Shown here one piece after another: positions 7,943-14,466 of a stretch of 14,547 bases of DNA (the first letter of the stretch is position 1; the number at the start of each line of letters is the position of its first letter). Source of the DNA: CAZXBB01 sp964638815. GTDB lineage: Bacteria; Planctomycetota; Phycisphaerae; Phycisphaerales; SM1A02. The position numbers were made by a program, and so were the translations under genes. The notes below the pieces were generated by a model. It did no database searches, was not told the DNA's origin, and worked only from the letters and a program-made list of their open reading frames with translations. The stretch is taken from the NCBI GenBank assembly GCA_964638815.1, contig CAZXBB010000031.1, positions 1 through 14,547 of the forward strand, given 5' to 3'.

Positions 7943-8925
7943 TTTCCACCCCTGGTTTGGTTCTTGTTGTCCTGGTTCGTGGATTCGATCGAGAACGGGG
8001 ACCGAGGCGGCTCGGTGTCCGAGCGCTGCGCGAGGCCGAGGTAGGCGTACCACTCGCCGTCAACCCGCTTCCACGTCTCGGTCGAGATGGCCAGCGTCGG
8101 CGGCATCTTCGAGAGGCTCGGATCCGTGACGCGCTCCGTGATCCCCACGCGGACCTTTCCGTGGTCGTCCACAACCTCGATCCAGAGCACGTCAACGTCA
8201 TCGTAGATGAACATCTCGTTGACCTCGACGAACTCGTCGAGCGTCATGATCTCGCGATCCGAGGGCGCGTACAGGTCGAGGTAGGCCGGCCAGTCGCGGG
8301 TCTTGCGCGCCTCCCACGAGAGCATGAACCGCTCGCGCAGACGCTCCTCGGCCTCTCGGTCGCGCAGCGGGGGGGCGACGGGGTAGTGGTCGAACATCTT
8401 CTGCGGTACGGGGTACCAGTCGTCGCCTTCGATGAGTCTCCATTTGTCCCAGCGATCGACGTCGCGCGCCGGGCTCTCGAACTGGCGGGTCGAGATCTGC
8501 GCGGCAACCCGCACCCACGCCACGCCGTCCTCGGTGAGCACCTCGCCGATCTCGTAGCCCTCGATGCGGAACGGCTCGTTGTCGTTCGACCACGCGACGT
8601 ACTCCGCCTGCGTGCCCTCGTCACGCACCGCGGGATCGCGGATCTCGTAGACGGTCGCCCAGTCCTCGGTCAGCTTCGCCTCCCACAGCCGCTTCGCACG
8701 CTCGCGGACGCGGGCGACGGCTTCCGGGCCGGTCGCCATGACGTCGCCCGCCGGCGCCGTGGTCGCGCCCGGGTCGGACGCGCCGCCCGGGGCGGCTTCT
8801 GTCATGCCGCCCGGGGCGGCTTCGTTCGCGCCGCCCGGGGCGGTCGGGGCCTCGCCGCAGGACGTTGCCAGCGCGACCAGCGCGAGCGCGGACGCCGCGA
8901 TGCACGTCCTGGTTGCTCGATGCAT
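7939..8925 (-). CDS. lipoprotein with two tandem NTF2/SnoaL-like domains
   Basis: This 328-residue protein is the first gene of a two-gene operon. The signal peptide ends in ALATSC, with the candidate lipidated Cys at 23; Ala at -3 makes it a near-consensus lipobox. A repetitive linker at about 27-55 contains three 8-residue units around APGG, and a Gly/Pro/Thr stretch follows. Two related modules come next. The first starts at AVARVRERAKRLWEAKLTED and ends near the VPQKMFDHYPV segment. The second starts at EAEERLRERFMLSWEARKTRD and ends at ETWKRVDGEWYAYL. Each opens with an amphipathic helix and a W-x-x-(x)Y pattern and closes with strands containing a (K/R)-W-x-x-(V/I)-(D/E)-G-(D/E)-W core, as in NTF2-like or DUF4440-type folds. 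No catalytic residues can be assigned. GGGAG lies 9 bases before the ATG at 8925. The run of seven C in the coding strand (plus strand 8369-8375) is a possible slippage point. Confidence 0.85.
   Translation of the reverse strand: MHRATRTCIAASALALVALATSCGEAPTAPGGANEAAPGGMTEAAPGGASDPGATTAPAGDVMATGPEAVARVRERAKRLWEAKLTEDWATVYEIRDPAVRDEGTQAEYVAWSNDNEPFRIEGYEIGEVLTEDGVAWVRVAAQISTRQFESPARDVDRWDKWRLIEGDDWYPVPQKMFDHYPVAPPLRDREAEERLRERFMLSWEARKTRDWPAYLDLYAPSDREIMTLDEFVEVNEMFIYDDVDVLWIEVVDDHGKVRVGITERVTDPSLSKMPPTLAISTETWKRVDGEWYAYLGLAQRSDTEPPRSPFSIESTNQDNKNQTRGGK
8782..8843 (-). repeat. 24-bp coding repeat in the lipoprotein linker
   Basis: Two full 24-bp units (8782-8805 and 8806-8829) and a 14-base third copy (8830-8843) share GCCGCCCGGGGCGG, a near-palindrome. 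On the minus strand they encode 8-residue APGG-centred linker units. The units are in frame, so copy-number change would only lengthen or shorten the linker. Confidence 0.9.
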
Positions 8926-9040
8926 TTCTGTCCACTCCCTCTGGGTTCGTGCCGAATGTGAGCGCGGCGAGCCCGGTCCGCGGACGGGGCTCCCGTGGTG
9001 AGTCTGCGCCGTCACCGAGTATCGGCCTCAGGAATCGCGG

Positions 9041-9046
9041 ATCTTA
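9041..9046 (-). promoter_or_regulatory. possible -10 box TAAGAT for the NTF2-like/FG-GAP operon
   Basis: On the minus strand TAAGAT is preceded directly by TG (TGTAAGAT) in an otherwise GC-rich region about 115 bases upstream of the ATG at 8925. No -35 box is recognisable. The same ten bases, TCATGTAAGA, occur on the plus strand at 11163-11172. A weak call. Confidence 0.25.
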
Positions 9047-9151
9047 CATGAGGAACGCGCTCGCGGCCGGGAGCCTGACCGATCGGCCCGCGCGGGGGGG
9101 GTTACCGGCCGATGGCGGCGGTTATCGGAGCCGATCGCGCCCGCGGGCGGC

Positions 9152-9191
9152 AAAAAAGACAGGAGCAGCGGCGAACGCCACTGCTCCTGTC
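9152..9191 (-). terminator. intrinsic terminator of the exported-protein gene
   Basis: On the minus strand an 11-bp perfect stem, GACAGGAGCAG (9158-9168 on plus) pairing with CTGCTCCTGTC (9181-9191), is extended inside by four more pairs after one mismatch. It is followed at once by six T (A-run at 9152-9157 on plus). It lies 33 bases beyond the TAA at 9225-9227. This is the only textbook intrinsic terminator in the window. Confidence 0.95.
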
Positions 9192-9224
9192 GCTATCCGT
9201 GCACGGCGATGCCGTGCAGACGAC

Positions 9225-10583
9225 TTACTTCACCATCTTCATGAGGCCATCGAGGATGTCCTTCATGCTCTTCGGCTCCTTCTCCTCGGGAGCATTGGAT
9301 TCCGGCGGCGGCTCGTGGCCGTCGTAACGGATGATTCCGTCCTCGAAGCCGAGGCCGAAGAGATTGTTACCGGCCGCGGCAGCGCCGTTGGCCGTGAAGT
9401 CGAGGATCTTGGCGGACACGCCCAGCAGCGGCGATTCGATGCTGAGGATGCCGCAGACGACGAAGCTCTGAAGACCTTCGATCCGCGCCTTGCCCGCGTT
9501 CGTGTGCAGGCTCGCAATCAGGAAGTGATTGGGAATGGCGTGGCGGCTCAGAAGCTCCTGATCCCAGCATGCGATGCAGCGATCGAGGTTCGTGAACTTG
9601 ACCTCGTTCTCGTTCCAGATGTCGAAGCTGGCCTTCGTGATGGTCGGGCCGTCGTTCTCCTGACGATGATCGAGGATCACCGGCATGAGGGTCAGGTCCG
9701 TATCGTGAAGGATCTCCTCGCCCGCGTTCGCGCCGCTGTAAGCGTCGGAGCCGGAGGCGATGAAGTTCATGAGCAGCTCCGCGAACGCCGGGGCGTACTC
9801 GTTGCCGTTGAGGTACAGCACGCCGGGGGAACCGGTGGGCTGACCGTTGGCGACATTCTGCTGCTCAGCGAACGCCCAGGCGTTGTAGCTCCACGCCCAC
9901 TCGCCCGCGTAGTTGACCAGCGTGGCGTCACCAGCGAGGTGATTCCAGCGGATCTCGTCGGCGACGACCTGATCGATGGCCCAGGCGAGGATGTAACCAC
10001 GGAGGTAACGCTCGGAGGGATCGTTGGGATCGGGACGACCGGGAGCGACGCCGCCCGGACCCGGGTCGAGCGTCTGGAAGGGCGACACGCCCTTGGGGAG
10101 ACCGGTCGAAGCCGCCCAGTAGGCCGGCTCGTTCGCGGTCAGGGTGATCACGTTGTCGAGGAAGTTCCAGCCGGGGTGATCGCGACCACCGTCGCCGCCA
10201 CCGCCGCCACCGGAATGTCCAAAGCCACCGTCGTCGCCGCCGGTGGTCCGGGACATGCCCATCCGCTCCTCGAGAACGCTGAAGCCTTCCGTCTCTTCCC
10301 CACCATCCCAGGTGGCGGCGAAGACGGGGGCGTCACCGTTGACGAAGTACATCTTGACGTCGACAGCGCCAGGGAAATCGTTCGTCAGGTGGACGAACGT
10401 GTCCTGGATGAGCGGGTAGCCCAGGCCGGCGTCATTGAGCCAACGAAGCTCGATCTTGTTGTAGATAAGAAGGCTGCCCTTCTCGGTCGCACTGACGCGG
10501 TCTTGCTGCGCCAGCGCGACGGAAGGCAACGCCATCGTCGCGCACAGGCCGAGGCCTGTCAGAATAACGGTCTTTCGTGCCAT
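9225..10583 (-). CDS. exported protein of unknown function, probably highly expressed
   Basis: I do not recognise this 452-residue protein. Its Sec signal peptide (MARKTVILTGLGLCATMALPS, cleavage after ALA at 23-25) predicts export without lipidation. Visible features are a Gly/Asp-rich stretch at 115-133 with six consecutive Gly, an aromatic core WAWSYNAWAFAEQQ at 229-242, a CIAC pair at 336-339, and a Pro/Glu-rich then Lys-rich C-terminus (SMKDILDGLMKMVK). The middle (LRGYILAWAIDQVVADEIRWNHLAGDATLVNY) looks like a folded domain, and YLNGNEYAPAFAELLMNFIASG follows. The ATG at 10583 was chosen because AGGAGGA sits 7 bases upstream and the signal peptide starts there; an ATG at 10601 precedes the Shine-Dalgarno and is spurious. 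The gene has its own promoter candidate, palindrome and terminator, so it is a single-gene unit. Codon use is less extreme in GC than its neighbours, consistent with high expression. Confidence 0.88.
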   Translation of the reverse strand: MARKTVILTGLGLCATMALPSVALAQQDRVSATEKGSLLIYNKIELRWLNDAGLGYPLIQDTFVHLTNDFPGAVDVKMYFVNGDAPVFAATWDGGEETEGFSVLEERMGMSRTTGGDDGGFGHSGGGGGGDGGRDHPGWNFLDNVITLTANEPAYWAASTGLPKGVSPFQTLDPGPGGVAPGRPDPNDPSERYLRGYILAWAIDQVVADEIRWNHLAGDATLVNYAGEWAWSYNAWAFAEQQNVANGQPTGSPGVLYLNGNEYAPAFAELLMNFIASGSDAYSGANAGEEILHDTDLTLMPVILDHRQENDGPTITKASFDIWNENEVKFTNLDRCIACWDQELLSRHAIPNHFLIASLHTNAGKARIEGLQSFVVCGILSIESPLLGVSAKILDFTANGAAAAGNNLFGLGFEDGIIRYDGHEPPPESNAPEEKEPKSMKDILDGLMKMVK

Positions 10584-10590
10584 CAGACGA

Positions 10591-10599
10591 TCCTCCTCC
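10591..10599 (-). promoter_or_regulatory. strong Shine-Dalgarno site GGAGGAGGA
   Basis: On the minus strand GGAGGAGGA ends 7 bases before the ATG at 10583, which is optimal spacing. It fixes that start over the ATG at 10601, which lies in front of the site. Confidence 0.9.
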
Positions 10600-10618
10600 A
10601 TTTCATGGATCTTTGGAT

Positions 10619-10647
10619 CTTATTGCTTTGCAAAGTAATGAAATCAA
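10619..10647 (-). promoter_or_regulatory. candidate sigma-70-type promoter of the exported-protein gene
   Basis: On the minus strand TTGATT (10647-10642) and AATAAG (10624-10619) are separated by exactly 17 bases; each matches its consensus box at four of six positions. The start of transcription would fall near 10612, giving a leader of about 30 bases that carries the strong Shine-Dalgarno. The region is markedly AT-rich compared with the rest of the window. Confidence 0.55.
10622..10639. promoter_or_regulatory. 18-bp near-perfect palindrome, candidate operator
   Basis: ATTGCTTTGCAAAGTAAT is self-complementary except for one pair (positions 4 and 15). Its core, CTTTGCAAAG, is a perfect 10-bp palindrome. 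It lies in the spacer and -10 box of the candidate promoter, the usual place for a repressor site. No adjacent regulator gene is visible. Confidence 0.5.
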
Positions 10648-10992
10648 GTCCTTACGGTTACACGATACTGGTGCGGCTTCACGGCCGACCGAACAATCCA
10701 TCGTTCCGGTTCTTCTCCCCACCTCCTTTCTTTCCGTCTCCTGAGAGCCCCGTAATGCCGTGCGTCGTTCTTCGCGGCGCGCGGTATATGGAAAGGCCAT
10801 GAAGCCACGCGCATTCGCCGCCCGTTGCAGTCCTCGTTCAGGACGGCGGCGTGCCATTAGGATGGTGAGATGTCCCGGATGGCCATGCGCATGAGCGAGT
10901 GCGGCTCACTTCGGCGTCTGACTCCCCACGTCCATCTCCCCACAAACGAACCAACCTCCTAAGAACACTCGACTTAACCGATCACCAAGTTA

Positions 10993-11037
10993 CTCAAGTG
11001 GCCGGCCGGCCGCAACACCTGAGAATTACAGTTTTTT
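10993..11037. promoter_or_regulatory. inverted repeat next to a T6 tract and a TGTAAT box
   Basis: CTCAAGTG (10993-11000) is the inverse of CACCTGAG (11016-11023) with one mismatch, around a GGCCGGCCGGCC self-complementary core (11000-11011). Eight bases later comes TTTTTT (11032-11037). Read on plus, this resembles a poor terminator. Read on minus, an A-tract and TGTAAT (11030-11025, five of six matches to a -10 box) lie just before the inverted repeat, so it could be a second leftward promoter with an operator. The sequence does not decide between these. Confidence 0.3.
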
Positions 11038-11124
11038 GCGAAGGCCCGCGCGGCCGGCGGCGCGACCTGGCGCTCTGGGGGTGCTGGTGAAGCGGCCCGC
11101 GCCCGGCCGTCCTCGGAGCGTGTT

Positions 11125-11153
11125 CGTAAGTGACGCTGTGACAACGACTTACG
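11125..11153. repeat. short inverted repeat CGTAAGT / ACTTACG
   Basis: CGTAAGT (11125-11131) and ACTTACG (11147-11153) are perfect inverted copies 15 bases apart, in a stretch less GC-rich than its surroundings. There is no T-run, so it is more like a protein-binding dyad than a terminator. No function can be assigned. Confidence 0.4.
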
Positions 11154-11282
11154 CTTCAGAACTCATGTAAGAAACGTTCTCGTCTTGTCGCACGCGACTC
11201 CGGAAAGTTTCTGACCGGCGCGCGAAAGGGGGCTGACTTTCGGGGGTGCTGCCGGACACCGCGCGGAAGGGTGGAGAAGCTG

Positions 11283-11840
11283 GTGATTCCTGGTGAGGAG
11301 ACGCGTCGCGCGGGCGGAGTCTCCCGAGGGGCTCCGTACGCGGGGCCGAACGCGCCCGGCAGGCACGGAAACGGCGCTGAACGGGGCGCCGAACGGGGCG
11401 CCGAACGGCGCCGAACGCGGCGCCGAGCGTGCCTGGCACGCCAGCCCCGCGCCGGCCCCGGCACGCCGGCCCCGCGGCACACCGTCCCCGGCACACCGGC
11501 CCAGTCCGGCCCGCCGGCCGAACGTGCCCGACGGCCGAACGTGACCGGCACACCGCCCGGGCACACCGCCCTGTACGACGCGGCCGCCGCCGACTTCGAC
11601 GGCACTCCGCACTACCCGCAGATCGCCGCCGCCTTCGGCGCGCACGACATGCCGGCGCCGGAGCTGACCTGCCCGGGCGACCTCGACGACTCCGGCGACC
11701 TGAACTTCGCCGACGTGCTGCTCGTGCTCGCGGCGTGGGGTCCTTGCGAGGCATGTCCCGAGGACATCGACGGCTCGGGCGCCGTGGGGTTCGAGGAGAT
11801 CCTGTACCTGCTGTCGCAGTACGGACCCTGCCGGCTTTGA
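11283..11840 (+). CDS. orphan GC-type dockerin-like tail, probable gene remnant
   Basis: The last 55 or so residues form the dockerin-like C-terminal module of Phycisphaerae exported proteins. Two calcium-loop repeats are visible, DLDDSGDLNFADVLLVLAAW and DIDGSGAVGFEEILYLL, each bounded by Cys and ending in GPC. Before it, TALYDAAAADFDGTPHY... looks like the end of a folded exported domain I cannot name. Upstream of about 11540 the frame turns into Arg/Pro/Ala-rich low complexity encoded by tandem repeats, with no signal peptide. The start is doubtful: GTG at 11283 has GGAG six bases upstream; GTG at 11271 and 11541 are alternatives. I infer that this is the 3' end of a larger exported-protein gene whose body was lost or replaced by repeats. 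A new short fusion protein is less likely. Confidence 0.45.
   Translation: MIPGEETRRAGGVSRGAPYAGPNAPGRHGNGAERGAERGAERRRTRRRACLARQPRAGPGTPAPRHTVPGTPAQSGPPAERARRPNVTGTPPGHTALYDAAAADFDGTPHYPQIAAAFGAHDMPAPELTCPGDLDDSGDLNFADVLLVLAAWGPCEACPEDIDGSGAVGFEEILYLLSQYGPCRL
11379..11424. repeat. tandem repeat of about 12 bp (GAACGGGGCGCC)
   Basis: GAACGGGGCGCC occurs exactly at 11379-11390 and 11391-11402, then as a 10-base variant at 11403-11412 and a 12-base variant at 11413-11424. Further low-complexity sequence follows to about 11570, including CGGCCGAACGTG at both 11515-11526 and 11532-11543, and several copies of GGCACACCG. The repeats make up the doubtful N-terminal half of the dockerin-tail frame. 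Confidence 0.85.
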
Positions 11841-11992
11841 TCGCATGCGGCTGAACGCCCCGGGGTTACCGGAAGGGGCCACCGATCCCGGGGTCGTCGA
11901 TCCGGGTCATCCTCCTTGCCTCCGGGCCGGGGAGCCGCCATAGTTGTCTGGCTTCGGTCTGGGGAGGGAGGCAACGGGTGAATCGACGCCCG

Positions 11993-11997
11993 GGAGG
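11993..11997 (+). promoter_or_regulatory. Shine-Dalgarno GGAGG of the di-haem protein
   Basis: GGAGG lies 3, 6 and 12 bases before three in-frame ATG codons at 12001, 12004 and 12010. The spacing favours 12004. Confidence 0.7.
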
Positions 11998-12003
11998 AAG
12001 ATG

Positions 12004-13725
12004 ATGGCGATGAACCGGTGCCGGTACGGGATGCCGTCTCGCGGCGCGGCGATGGTGACGGTCGCCACGTGCGGGTTCGGCGCGATCGCCGCGATCACCG
12101 CGCCAACGGCGGCGCGCGACGGGTCGGGGCCGCTCCTCTACCAGCAGCGGATGAGCGAGCCGCTGCGCGGCCTGACCGCCGACGAGCTCGCGCGGTTCCA
12201 GGCCGGCAAGTCGCTCTACTTCACGCCGATCCCGCTCGCCGACGGTCTCGGCCCGATCTTCAACAAGGCCGCGTGCTTCGGCTGCCACGGGACGCCGATC
12301 GGCGGATCCGGCATGTTCACCGTCACGCGCTTCGGCCACGACGACGGCATCACGTTCGACCCGCTGACGGAGCTCGGCGGTCCGCTGCTCCAGTCGCGGG
12401 CCAACGACGACGCGTGCCTCGAGGAGATACCCGCCGAAGCGAACGTCATCGCCGAGCGCGCGGTCAACGGTTCGTTCGGCTATGGCCTCGTCGAGGCCAT
12501 CCCGGACGCCGACCTGATCGCGCTGGAGCAGGATCCGCCCGGTATCAGCGGCCGCGCGCACATGGTCGACACCCTCGAGGATCCGGGTGTGCTGCGCGTG
12601 GGCCGGTTCGGGTGGAAGGCGCAGATCGCCACGATCCTGTCGTTCTCCGCCGACGCGGCGCTCAATGAGATGGGGCTCACGAACCGGTTCCTTCAGGTGG
12701 AGAACGATCCGAACGGGATCCGCGAGCCGAACATCGAGGACTGCGACACGACCGCCGATCCCGAGGACGGCCCAGACGGCGATGGTCTCGACTTCATCGA
12801 CCGCGTCACCGACTTCCAGAGGCTGCTCGCGGCGCCGCCGCAGACGCCGCAGACGGGCATGACCGGCGAGACGCTCTTCAACGCCGTCGGCTGCGCCGAT
12901 TGCCACCACCCGTCGTTCACCACCGCGGACGACGCGAAGCTCGAGGCCGCGCTGCGCAACCGCGCGATCCGCCCGTACTCGAACTTCCTGCTGCACGACA
13001 TGGGTGAGGCGGGCGACGGCATTGCCCAGGGCGACGCGGGCACGACGGAGATCCGCACCGCGCCGCTGTGGGGGCTGCGGCGCCGCCCCGTGCTGTGGCA
13101 CGACGGCCGGTTCGACCAGCCGGTGTTCGAGGACCGCGCGCGGGCCGCAGTCGAGGCGCACGGCGCCGCCGGCGCGGAGTCGATCGACGTGCACGCCGCG
13201 TGGGCGGCGTTGTCGTCGGACGACCAGGACCGCGTGATCGCGTTCCTCGGGTCGCTGGGTCGTCTCGAGTTCGATCACGAGGGCGACGGCGCCGTCACGC
13301 TCCAGGATTTCGTGTACTTCTTCGGATGCTACACGGGCCCGGGCAAGCAATACACGCCGGACGACGCGTGCGCCGTCCACGACATCGATCAGGACGGTGA
13401 CGTTGACGACGACGACTACGCCTCGTTCGGGCTCGCCTACCAGGGCGCGCTGGACGACTGCAACGACAACGGCACCCCCGACATCGAGGACATCTTCGAG
13501 GGCACGAGCGACGACGAGAACGGCAACGGCGTTCCCGACGAGTGCGAGGAGTGCCCGGGCGATCACAACAAGGACGGCATGATCGGCTTCGCCGACGTCC
13601 TCGAGACGCTTTCCGAATGGGGTGCGTGCCCCGGCGTCGGCCCCTGCCCGTGGGACCTGAGCGGCGACCGGATCGTGGGGTTCGCCGACATCCTGATCCT
13701 GCTGGCGAGCTGGGGGCCCTGCTAG
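12004..13725 (+). CDS. di-haem DUF1111 (DHOR) family protein with C-terminal calcium modules
   Basis: Predicted exported di-haem c-type oxidoreductase, 573 residues. An N-terminal signal (basic residues, hydrophobic 15-34, possible cleavage near 37) is followed by two haem-binding motifs, CFGCH at 91-95 and CADCH at 297-301. The DUF1111 landmarks FNKAACFGCHGTPIGGSG, LLHDMGEAGDG and TAPLWGLRRRPVLWHDGR are all present, so the enzymatic part looks complete; the family is related to MauG and bacterial cytochrome c peroxidases. After about residue 420 come three calcium-loop modules: EFDHEGDGAVTLQDF with DIDQDGDVDDDDY, then DCNDNGTPDIEDI with DENGNGVPDEC (485 onward), then a dockerin-like pair at 517-573 ending in SWGPC. 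The last resembles the tail of the preceding frame. Such tails are thought to anchor or sort exported proteins. The start rests on GGAGG spacing. The redox partner and substrate are unknown. Confidence 0.92.
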   Translation: MAMNRCRYGMPSRGAAMVTVATCGFGAIAAITAPTAARDGSGPLLYQQRMSEPLRGLTADELARFQAGKSLYFTPIPLADGLGPIFNKAACFGCHGTPIGGSGMFTVTRFGHDDGITFDPLTELGGPLLQSRANDDACLEEIPAEANVIAERAVNGSFGYGLVEAIPDADLIALEQDPPGISGRAHMVDTLEDPGVLRVGRFGWKAQIATILSFSADAALNEMGLTNRFLQVENDPNGIREPNIEDCDTTADPEDGPDGDGLDFIDRVTDFQRLLAAPPQTPQTGMTGETLFNAVGCADCHHPSFTTADDAKLEAALRNRAIRPYSNFLLHDMGEAGDGIAQGDAGTTEIRTAPLWGLRRRPVLWHDGRFDQPVFEDRARAAVEAHGAAGAESIDVHAAWAALSSDDQDRVIAFLGSLGRLEFDHEGDGAVTLQDFVYFFGCYTGPGKQYTPDDACAVHDIDQDGDVDDDDYASFGLAYQGALDDCNDNGTPDIEDIFEGTSDDENGNGVPDECEECPGDHNKDGMIGFADVLETLSEWGACPGVGPCPWDLSGDRIVGFADILILLASWGPC

Positions 13726-13758
13726 CAGCCCGCCGGTCCGGTCCGGGTCGGCGCCGCG

Positions 13759-14388
13759 CTACGCGTAACGCGCCACCGCCACGAAGTGGCACGCCGATCC
13801 CGCCATGACGCACAGGTGCCACGCGAGGTGCGCGAAGCGGACGTGCTTCGCGCGATAGAACGCCACGCCGCCGGTGTACGCGAGACCGCCGGCGAGCAGC
13901 CAGCCGAGACCGGCCGCGGGCATCGCGGTGCACAGCGGCTTGGCGGCGATGACGACGAGCCAGCCGGCGGCCAGGTACAGCGCGATCGAGAGATTCGGCC
14001 GGTGCACGCCACCGCGGACCTTGAGGACGACGCCGCCGAGGCAGATCGTCCAGACGAGCCCGAAGAGCGTCCAACCCCACGGACCGCGCAGAACGCCGAG
14101 CGTGAACGGCGTGTACGAACCTGCGATGAGCACGAAGATCGCGCCGTGGTCGAGCATGCGGGCGAACTGCTTCGCGGGTCCCGTGGGCAACGCGTGATAC
14201 ACGGTCGAGAGCAGGTACACCGCGACGAGCGAAACGCTGAAGACGCTCGCCCCCACGACGGCGGCGCCACCGTCCCGCATCGCGGCCATGACGAGGAACG
14301 GGCTCGCCAGCAGCGCGGCGAGCAGGCCGACGCCGTGACTGACGCTGTTCGCCAGCTCTTCGGGCCGCGATTGCGGGCGTTCGGACAC
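13759..14388 (-). CDS. hemolysin III / PAQR family membrane protein
   Basis: Predicted seven-helix integral membrane protein of 209 residues, the usual size for HlyIII/YqfA proteins. The metal-site residues of the PAQR/HlyIII superfamily are all present: S61-x3-H65 (STVYH), D80 (LDHGAIF) and H187-x3-H191 (HLAWH). The early motif EELANSVSHGVG and the central AGSYTPF also fit. The start is GTG at 14388, with GGAG eight bases upstream. The gene converges on the di-haem gene, with only 33 bases between the stops and no clear terminator. Despite the name, haemolysis is not established for most members; a role in membrane homeostasis or hydrolase activity is inferred from the superfamily. Confidence 0.93.
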   Translation of the reverse strand: MSERPQSRPEELANSVSHGVGLLAALLASPFLVMAAMRDGGAAVVGASVFSVSLVAVYLLSTVYHALPTGPAKQFARMLDHGAIFVLIAGSYTPFTLGVLRGPWGWTLFGLVWTICLGGVVLKVRGGVHRPNLSIALYLAAGWLVVIAAKPLCTAMPAAGLGWLLAGGLAYTGGVAFYRAKHVRFAHLAWHLCVMAGSACHFVAVARYA

Positions 14389-14466
14389 CAGGGGCGCTCC
14401 GGGATGCGGTCCGCGCGCGCGCCGCCGAAGTCCAGCACCTTCGGCTGGCTGGTGCTCGGTGGCCGG

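Larger units (their letters stand above)
10648..11270. other. long intergenic region upstream of the exported-protein gene
   Basis: About 620 bases without a convincing gene. The region from about 10930 to 11035 is relatively AT-rich and holds an inverted repeat and a T-run; a second inverted repeat lies at 11125-11153. On the minus strand there are two strong Shine-Dalgarno-like sequences, at 10720-10729 (AAAGGAGGTG) and 10955-10960 (AGGAGG), but neither is followed by a persuasive reading frame. Short frames at 10603-10857 (minus) and 10899-11090 (plus) have unusual composition and no start support. No tRNA or rRNA is visible. Confidence 0.6.

Noticed and set aside
7957..8961. Plus-strand frame of 334 codons over the NTF2-like lipoprotein gene.
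   Set aside because: Composition is Arg/Leu/Val-rich, with no domain or start signal; the minus frame has a lipoprotein signal and coupled neighbour.
10720..10731. Fragment of a 16S rRNA 3' end.
   Set aside because: Only about 12 bases match; the bases upstream do not continue into 16S sequence.
8865..10802. Plus-strand frame of 645 codons over the exported-protein gene.
   Set aside because: It would read through the terminator, gene and promoter of the opposite strand, and has no protein-like features.
10899..11090. Plus-strand frame of 63 codons in the long intergenic region.
   Set aside because: There is no Shine-Dalgarno, its composition is unlike a protein, and it crosses an inverted repeat and T-run.
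11866..13566. Minus-strand frame of 566 codons antisense to the di-haem gene.
   Set aside because: The plus frame has two CxxCH haem motifs and family landmarks; this is its mirror.
14432..14456. Two mutually exclusive short stems (CCAGC/GCTGG and AGCACC/GGTGCT) upstream of the HlyIII gene.
   Set aside because: They are only 5 and 6 bp long, with no riboswitch-like core or T-run; in this GC content such stems arise by chance.
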